From NCBI GenBank assembly GCA_036397455.1, contig DASWIX010000042.1:1-64000 (forward strand): a stretch of DNA of 64,000 nt, in the 5' to 3' direction. The position numbers and the translations under genes are program-made. This document shows, in pieces, positions 59,974 through 64,000 of the stretch (position 1 is its first letter; every line of letters starts with the position of its first letter). The notes under the pieces were generated by a model that saw only the letters and a program-made list of their open reading frames with translations, had not been told where the DNA came from and ran no database searches. The stretch is from JADFNB01 sp036397455 (GTDB lineage Bacteria > Gemmatimonadota > Gemmatimonadetes > Gemmatimonadales > GWC2-71-9).

Positions 59974-60510
59974 CTAGAACGCCCCGAACGCCGGCGGCGG
60001 CATCCCGTTGAGCCGGAAATAGTCCACCAACTGGCCCATCGTCCACACATCGTGCGAATGGACCATCATGAACACCCGCCACCTGGGAACGTCGTTCCCG
60101 AAGATCCGCGTCGGTTGCAGCAGCCGGTGGTCGGGGAGACCCCGCACCTCGTTCAGGCAGAACTCGAACGCCGTCGTGACCGCCGCCGCCAGCGCGTCCT
60201 TGTCATTCAGATAGGCCGTGGAGTCACCGATGCCGGGTGGCGGCGCATCCAGCACGAAACGCGAAACGAGAAACACCGCGTTACTGGCAACGTGATCGAT
60301 CTGCTGCGCGAAGTCCCGCACGTCCGTGGTCGGGCGAAACCGCAACAGGCGTGCGGGCATCGAGTCGATCATCGACAACGCGAGCGCGCGATCTCCTTCG
60401 AGACTCTGCACGAGCATGTCGCGCGTCCCCGCGGGAAGCGACTGCGCCCACATCGGACCGGGGAGTAACGCGGCGGCCATTACGACGAGCACCAGACGAT
60501 CACGCGCCAT
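59974..60510 (-). CDS. Exported DinB family protein
   Basis: A 178-residue protein with a signal peptide (LVLVVMAAALLPGPMWAQ) and a four-helix DinB-like domain. Metal-ligand His positions appear in DFAQQIDHVASNAVFLVSRF and MVHSHDVWTMGQLVDYFRLN. DinB proteins bind a metal through three His residues and often act as thiol-dependent transferases; here the site is outside the cytoplasm. AGGAGGG precedes the ATG. It is the last gene of the minus-strand operon that starts at 63.9 kb. Confidence 0.8.
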   Translation of the reverse strand: MARDRLVLVVMAAALLPGPMWAQSLPAGTRDMLVQSLEGDRALALSMIDSMPARLLRFRPTTDVRDFAQQIDHVASNAVFLVSRFVLDAPPPGIGDSTAYLNDKDALAAAVTTAFEFCLNEVRGLPDHRLLQPTRIFGNDVPRWRVFMMVHSHDVWTMGQLVDYFRLNGMPPPAFGAF

Positions 60511-60533
60511 CGACCCTCCTCTTGCCGACCGGC

Positions 60534-61190
60534 TCAATGCCCGAGACGCACGCCGACCCGCATCGTGTGGTCCGGACCGGGATAGGCGAAAAAGTGCGCG
60601 TACCGTTGACGAAGGGCAATCCGCAGGACATCCGTCGCAGCCACCCCACCGAAGATCGCCGTCAACGACCACTTGGATAGACCGGAATAGTCGGCCATGT
60701 TCTGCACGTCGCTCACGCTCGTGTTTCGGCCCACCGTAAAATAGAACAGCACCGTACCGATCCCGCTCGCGAGCACACCCCGTTCGAATTCGCCGGCCAA
60801 CCCCGCCGTATGGCCCGGCCAGTCCAGAATGATCTCGTTCAGCAACAGTTGCACGCTCATCCCCGCCGCGGAAAACGCGAACTGGTCGTGGGGGTTGAGG
60901 CGGGGATCGATCCCCGAGTAAATGACCGGCCGGCCGGTATCGAAGCCGAGCGAGGGGGATGCACCAAGGACGAGCGCCGCGACCACGTGTCCCGTCTCGT
61001 GCGCCGCCAGACTCGTCAGGATCCCCGCGGTGAACGCCCACCACGAGAAGGAGCGGGGCTCGGGGATCGTCGCCTGCACGACGACCGGGGTGACGCTCGT
61101 CGAGTCGGTCTCCCCCTGGCGTTGCGCCGCGACGGGGGCGGCGGCGAACGCGACGCCGAACCCGGCGGCTAGGAGGCGCGCCGCAGCCAT
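60534..61190 (-). CDS. Membrane protein with HETGH zinc motif
   Basis: A 218-residue exported or membrane protein. After a signal-like N-terminus (LLAAGFGVAFAAAPVAAQ) there is a helix containing SLAAHETGHVVAALVLGASP, where HETGH fits the HExxH zinc-peptidase signature embedded in a hydrophobic segment as in M50 proteases. Further hydrophobic stretches are FAFSAAGMSVQLLLNEIIL and GVLASGIGTVLFYFTVGR. A second-site NPDG-type motif is not evident; NPHDQF is the nearest. Its first 22 bases overlap the preceding DinB gene. Protease activity is only inferred. Confidence 0.65.
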   Translation of the reverse strand: MAAARLLAAGFGVAFAAAPVAAQRQGETDSTSVTPVVVQATIPEPRSFSWWAFTAGILTSLAAHETGHVVAALVLGASPSLGFDTGRPVIYSGIDPRLNPHDQFAFSAAGMSVQLLLNEIILDWPGHTAGLAGEFERGVLASGIGTVLFYFTVGRNTSVSDVQNMADYSGLSKWSLTAIFGGVAATDVLRIALRQRYAHFFAYPGPDHTMRVGVRLGH

Positions 61191-61687
61191 CGCGTCCGAA
61201 CCCGGATCTTGTGTGCGGCGAAGCGGCAATGGAGATAGAAGAATCGCACCCACTCGGGAAGGTTCAGGTCACCCAGGATGGGATGCGCCACGAACACGCG
61301 CTCTTGACGTTCCGTCGGCCACTGCTCGATCATCGCTTGCAGTCGCTGGATCGCCATGCGGAACTGCGCCGTGACGAGTTCGGGATCGGGGTTTTCCGGC
61401 GGGCGCGCTTCCGGGGGAATCTTCCGGGGAGACGGCAGCTTGCCGACGCCGAGTGCGAGGTGCCGCAGCAACTGCTGCTTCGGGGTGGCGCGGCGCGCCA
61501 TATCCGTGCGGTCGGCCCGCTCCTCGAACCGGGTCGCGATGATGTCGGTACTGATGGCCAGGTGCCCGACGACCTGCGCGATCGACCACTTGCTGCCGGG
61601 GGCACGCTGCCACTCCTCGGGTCGCAGCGACTTCGTCATCTCGAGTACGAGGGGTTCGATGCTCTCCAATTGCCGTCGGACCTTCAT
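61169..61687 (-). CDS. Cytoplasmic DinB family protein
   Basis: A 172-residue four-helix protein. WSIAQVVGHLAISTDIIATR with its His, and WVRFFYLHCRFAAHKIRVRT with two His, match the DinB/DUF1569 metal-binding pattern. There is no signal peptide, in contrast with the other DinB protein two genes downstream. The ATG overlaps the RidA stop as ATGA. Family members can be thiol (glutathione, bacillithiol or mycothiol) transferases; the thiol used here is unknown. Confidence 0.82.
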   Translation of the reverse strand: MKVRRQLESIEPLVLEMTKSLRPEEWQRAPGSKWSIAQVVGHLAISTDIIATRFEERADRTDMARRATPKQQLLRHLALGVGKLPSPRKIPPEARPPENPDPELVTAQFRMAIQRLQAMIEQWPTERQERVFVAHPILGDLNLPEWVRFFYLHCRFAAHKIRVRTRWLRRAS

Positions 61688-62130
61688 CGAGCGGCTCCCA
61701 CGAGCGCGATGCATTCGATTTCAACGAGGGCGTCGAGCGCCAGCCCGCTTGCGGCCATTGCCGATCGCGCCGGCGGCTCGGTGCGAAAGAACGACGCATA
61801 CACCTCGTTCACCTCGGCGTAGTCCTCGATGTGGCGCAGGAACACCGTGCACTTGACCATCCGGTTCATCGAGCTCCCCGCGTATTCCACCACCGCCTTG
61901 ATATTCTCCATCGCTTGCCTGGTCTGACCGGCCGCCCCGCCCTCGGCCAACGTGCGCGTGCCCGGCACCAGGCCGATCTGTCCGGACAGAAAGATGAGGT
62001 TCCCCACGCGGACCGCTGAAGAGAACGGCAGTCCTTCGAGCGAGCCCGGCATCCTGATGACGGTTCGCTCCTGCGCTGAGGCGGTGCCGATCGCCAGGGC
62101 AAGCAGTGCCACTCCGAATAGCGTTCGCAT
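61684..62130 (-). CDS. Exported RidA (YjgF) family protein
   Basis: A 148-residue protein with a cleavable signal peptide (MRTLFGVALLALAIGTASAQ) before a complete RidA domain: PFSSAVRVGNLIFLSGQIGL, QTRQAMENIKAVVEYAGSSM, VKCTVFLRHIEDYAEVNEVY, and the conserved Arg in PPARSAMAASGLALDALVEI. RidA enzymes hydrolyse reactive enamines from pyridoxal-phosphate reactions in the cytoplasm, so export is unusual and its substrate is unclear. Confidence 0.9.
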   Translation of the reverse strand: MRTLFGVALLALAIGTASAQERTVIRMPGSLEGLPFSSAVRVGNLIFLSGQIGLVPGTRTLAEGGAAGQTRQAMENIKAVVEYAGSSMNRMVKCTVFLRHIEDYAEVNEVYASFFRTEPPARSAMAASGLALDALVEIECIALVGAAR

Positions 62131-62146
62131 CGGTCGTTCGCTCCGT

Positions 62147-62587
62147 TCATCCGCCGGCGGGGATCACGCTCGTCACCGCGATCTTCCAACCGGCTCTGGT
62201 TTTGATAAACACCCGCTCTGACCAACCTGTCGACGTCGATCCGGACTGTGTGACGACATAGCGATACGCGCCGTAGACGACGCCCGGCGAAAGCCAAACG
62301 AGTCTCGGCGCCTCGGCGACGAGGGAATCCGGCCACACGTCGGAAGCCCGCCGCGCCGCCGCCAACGGCTCGAAGCCCGTGGCGATACCCGCGGGACTCA
62401 CGGCGATGAAATCGGGGGAATCAACGTAGTGCGAGAGGTAGGCGTCGACGTCATGACGCCGGATCGCTTCGATATTCGCCAGAAACGCCGCGTGCGCTCC
62501 ATCGAGATCCGACCCGCGCACCTCCTCGGGTCCCGGGACGGTGCATCCCGCGAGGGCTACGACCAGTGCCGCAACCGCGCGCGGCAT
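62147..62587 (-). CDS. NTF2-like (DUF4440/SnoaL) lipoprotein
   Basis: A 146-residue lipoprotein (MPRAVAALVVALAGCTVP, lipobox ALAGC). The mature part is a cone-shaped NTF2-like fold: FLANIEAIRRHDVDAYLSHY, then SPDFIAVSPAGIATGFEPLA, GAYRYVVTQSGSTSTGWSER and a terminal TRAGWKIAVTSVIPAG. This matches the DUF4440/SnoaL group, small-ligand binding or isomerase proteins. It begins 1 base after the M19 dipeptidase stop. Confidence 0.82.
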   Translation of the reverse strand: MPRAVAALVVALAGCTVPGPEEVRGSDLDGAHAAFLANIEAIRRHDVDAYLSHYVDSPDFIAVSPAGIATGFEPLAAARRASDVWPDSLVAEAPRLVWLSPGVVYGAYRYVVTQSGSTSTGWSERVFIKTRAGWKIAVTSVIPAGG

Positions 62588-62588
62588 G

Positions 62589-63902
62589 CTATCGGCGGAC
62601 CGGACCTTCCCACGGCGGAGCGGATGGCCAACCATCCAGTACCTCGATCTGCGCCGTACCGGCTGGGCGGGTGCGCCGCAGCCGGGTAGACACCGCTTCC
62701 GCCGCACGCATCACGCGCAACGCGTTGAGCCCGATCACCTTCTTCGCGTCCTCGTCGCTCCAGCCGCGCCGCAGCAGTTCCGCGATCAGCGCCGGATAGG
62801 TCGACACGTCCTCGAGACCGATCGGGGTCGCGCCGATACCGTCGAGATCGCTGCCGATGCCGACGTGATCCACGCCGGCGACGTCACGCAGGTGTTCGAT
62901 GTGGTCCGCGACGACGCCGATGTCGGGCAGCGGCTGCGGGTGATCCGCATCCCATGCTCGCATCGCGTCGCTCACCGTCGCGGCATTCGGCAGGGTGGCG
63001 CGGTACTGCGCCACGACACTGTCGCGTCGTTGGGCATGATCGTGGGTCGGACGGTAGATGAACGACGGCACGTAGGTCACCATGATCACGCCGTCGTTCT
63101 CCCTCACCGCCCGCGCGACGTCATCGGGCACGTTGCGGGGATGCGGCGTGAAGTGGCGGGATGACGTGTGCGAGTAGATCAGGGGCGCCTCGGTCACGCG
63201 CAGCGCGTCCCACATCGTCGAGTCGCTCGCGTGCGACAGATCGACCAGCATCCCGAGCCGGTTCATCTCGCGGACCACGGCCTCCCCGAATGTCGTCAAC
63301 CCACCGAACGCCAGCGTGTCGGTCGCCGAATCGGCCCAGTCGGTGTTGCGGGAATGGGTCAGCGTCATGTACCGCACGCCGTCCCGGTAGAACGCCCGTA
63401 GCAGCCCAAGCGAGTTCTCGATCATGTGGCCACCCTCGAGCCCGAGCATCGAGGCGACCTTGCCGCTGCGATGAATCCGCACGATGTCGGCCGCGCCCGC
63501 AGCCATCTCGAACACGTCCGGATAGCGCTCCACCATGCGGTGGACGACGTCGCCTTGCTCCATGCCGGCCCGCGCGGCGCCGCCTGATCCAAACGCGCTG
63601 GGCGAATACGTCGACCAGAACTGCGCCCCCACCAGCCCGGCGCGCAACCGATCGATGTCGGTCATCAACCGGTCCCCGTCGCGCCCTTCCACCAGTCGCC
63701 GCGGCGGGTGGGCAATATCGAGTGAATCGAAGTTGAAGTGGCCCATGACGCGCATCTGCCACGGCAGATCGTTGTGGCCGTCGATCAGCGGCACCTCCCT
63801 CATCAACGTTTTGGCGCGTTCGACGTAGGCATCCGACTGCGCGAACGCGGTCGTGGCGAGGGCGGTGACGAGGACCGTGACGAACGCGAGGCGTCGCATC
63901 AT
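62589..63902 (-). CDS. Exported membrane dipeptidase (M19, renal dipeptidase family)
   Basis: A 437-residue zinc dipeptidase with a signal peptide (ending TTAFAQ). The metal site is given by LIDGHNDLPWQ (HxD), LGLEGGHMIENSLG (bridging Glu), VDLSHASDSTMWD and LIYSHTSSRHFTPHPRNV (His ligands), and IGSDLDGI (Asp). These enzymes cleave dipeptides, including those with a C-terminal D-residue. It is the first gene of the minus-strand operon. Positions 63903-64000 upstream show no further gene and no clear promoter. Confidence 0.95.
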   Translation of the reverse strand: MMRRLAFVTVLVTALATTAFAQSDAYVERAKTLMREVPLIDGHNDLPWQMRVMGHFNFDSLDIAHPPRRLVEGRDGDRLMTDIDRLRAGLVGAQFWSTYSPSAFGSGGAARAGMEQGDVVHRMVERYPDVFEMAAGAADIVRIHRSGKVASMLGLEGGHMIENSLGLLRAFYRDGVRYMTLTHSRNTDWADSATDTLAFGGLTTFGEAVVREMNRLGMLVDLSHASDSTMWDALRVTEAPLIYSHTSSRHFTPHPRNVPDDVARAVRENDGVIMVTYVPSFIYRPTHDHAQRRDSVVAQYRATLPNAATVSDAMRAWDADHPQPLPDIGVVADHIEHLRDVAGVDHVGIGSDLDGIGATPIGLEDVSTYPALIAELLRRGWSDEDAKKVIGLNALRVMRAAEAVSTRLRRTRPAGTAQIEVLDGWPSAPPWEGPVRR

Positions 63903-64000
63903 GTGTTGTTCCGCTGGTGCTCGGGTAAAGGGTCGAATCCGACGCAGTGAAACATCGGCAGGCGAGGGTACTTAGGGAAGGTGGGATCGCGGGCGGATCG

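Noticed and set aside
1..64000. Search for tRNA genes, CRISPR arrays, insertion sequences or prophage genes.
   Set aside because: None seen. Intergenic gaps are short and show no clover-leaf, repeat array, transposase or integrase.

Overview
The window is about 64 kb of GC-rich bacterial chromosome, densely packed with genes. Many genes are joined by ATGA, GTGA or TGATG stop/start overlaps. I see no tRNA, rRNA, CRISPR array, insertion sequence or prophage. The gene content suggests a Gemmatimonadota (Gemmatimonadetes)-like organism: a giant OAR-type TonB-dependent receptor, a DUF5916/CBM9 outer-membrane protein, many secreted peptidases (S9A, M28-PDZ, M19), secreted amidohydrolases and serine hydrolases, several small lipoproteins, DinB proteins and a menaquinone enzyme. 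This placement is inferred from gene content only; no marker gene is present.

Layout. 0-1.5 kb: a CPBP membrane protease divergent from a PadR regulator, with a palindromic operator and a promoter that predicts a leaderless padR mRNA. 1.5-5.5 kb: a minus-strand catabolic-looking operon (APC permease, ACMSD-type amidohydrolase, aconitase X large and small subunits). 5.6-9.3 kb: a TonB receptor with an unusual Spy/CpxP-like C-terminal tail. 9.4-17.2 kb: menH with a DUF1844 gene and an S9A peptidase, a secreted serine hydrolase, an esterase next to a hydrolase remnant, two small envelope proteins and a secreted amidohydrolase.

17.3-23.9 kb: a methionine module. A SAM-II-type riboswitch precedes metH, which overlaps a fused homocysteine methyltransferase/methylenetetrahydrofolate reductase gene; a stand-alone reductase-like paralogue lies convergent. 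25.6-28.7 kb: four overlapping pseudopilin genes (GspH/FimT-, PilV-, PilW- and GspK/PilX-like). 28.7-35.1 kb: an acyl-CoA dehydrogenase and a peptide-utilisation group (pepD, OPT transporter, M42 aminopeptidase) with an orphan PqqD-like protein. 35.1-38.2 kb: two tandem paralogous HEAT-repeat proteins.

38.3-50.5 kb: a long co-directional run: M28-PDZ peptidase, a GAF/fRMsr-like protein, a proline-iminopeptidase-like hydrolase, an unknown protein, PolX with a degenerate polymerase site, endonuclease III, a DUF255 thioredoxin-domain protein, a DUF6941 protein, a GT39 glycosyltransferase, asparagine synthase and an HD protein. 50.6-56.7 kb: an ECF sigma factor and its probable membrane partner head an operon for a Spy-like protein and a complete MacAB-TolC-type exporter. 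56.8-60.0 kb: a DUF5916 protein overlapping homoserine kinase. 60.0-63.9 kb: a minus-strand operon of mostly secreted small enzymes ending in two DinB proteins.

The most useful leads are the SAM-II riboswitch on metH, the pseudopilin operon with an E5-lacking tip-type subunit, the PolX protein with a broken polymerase centre, the aconitase X operon, and the receptor with a chaperone-like tail.
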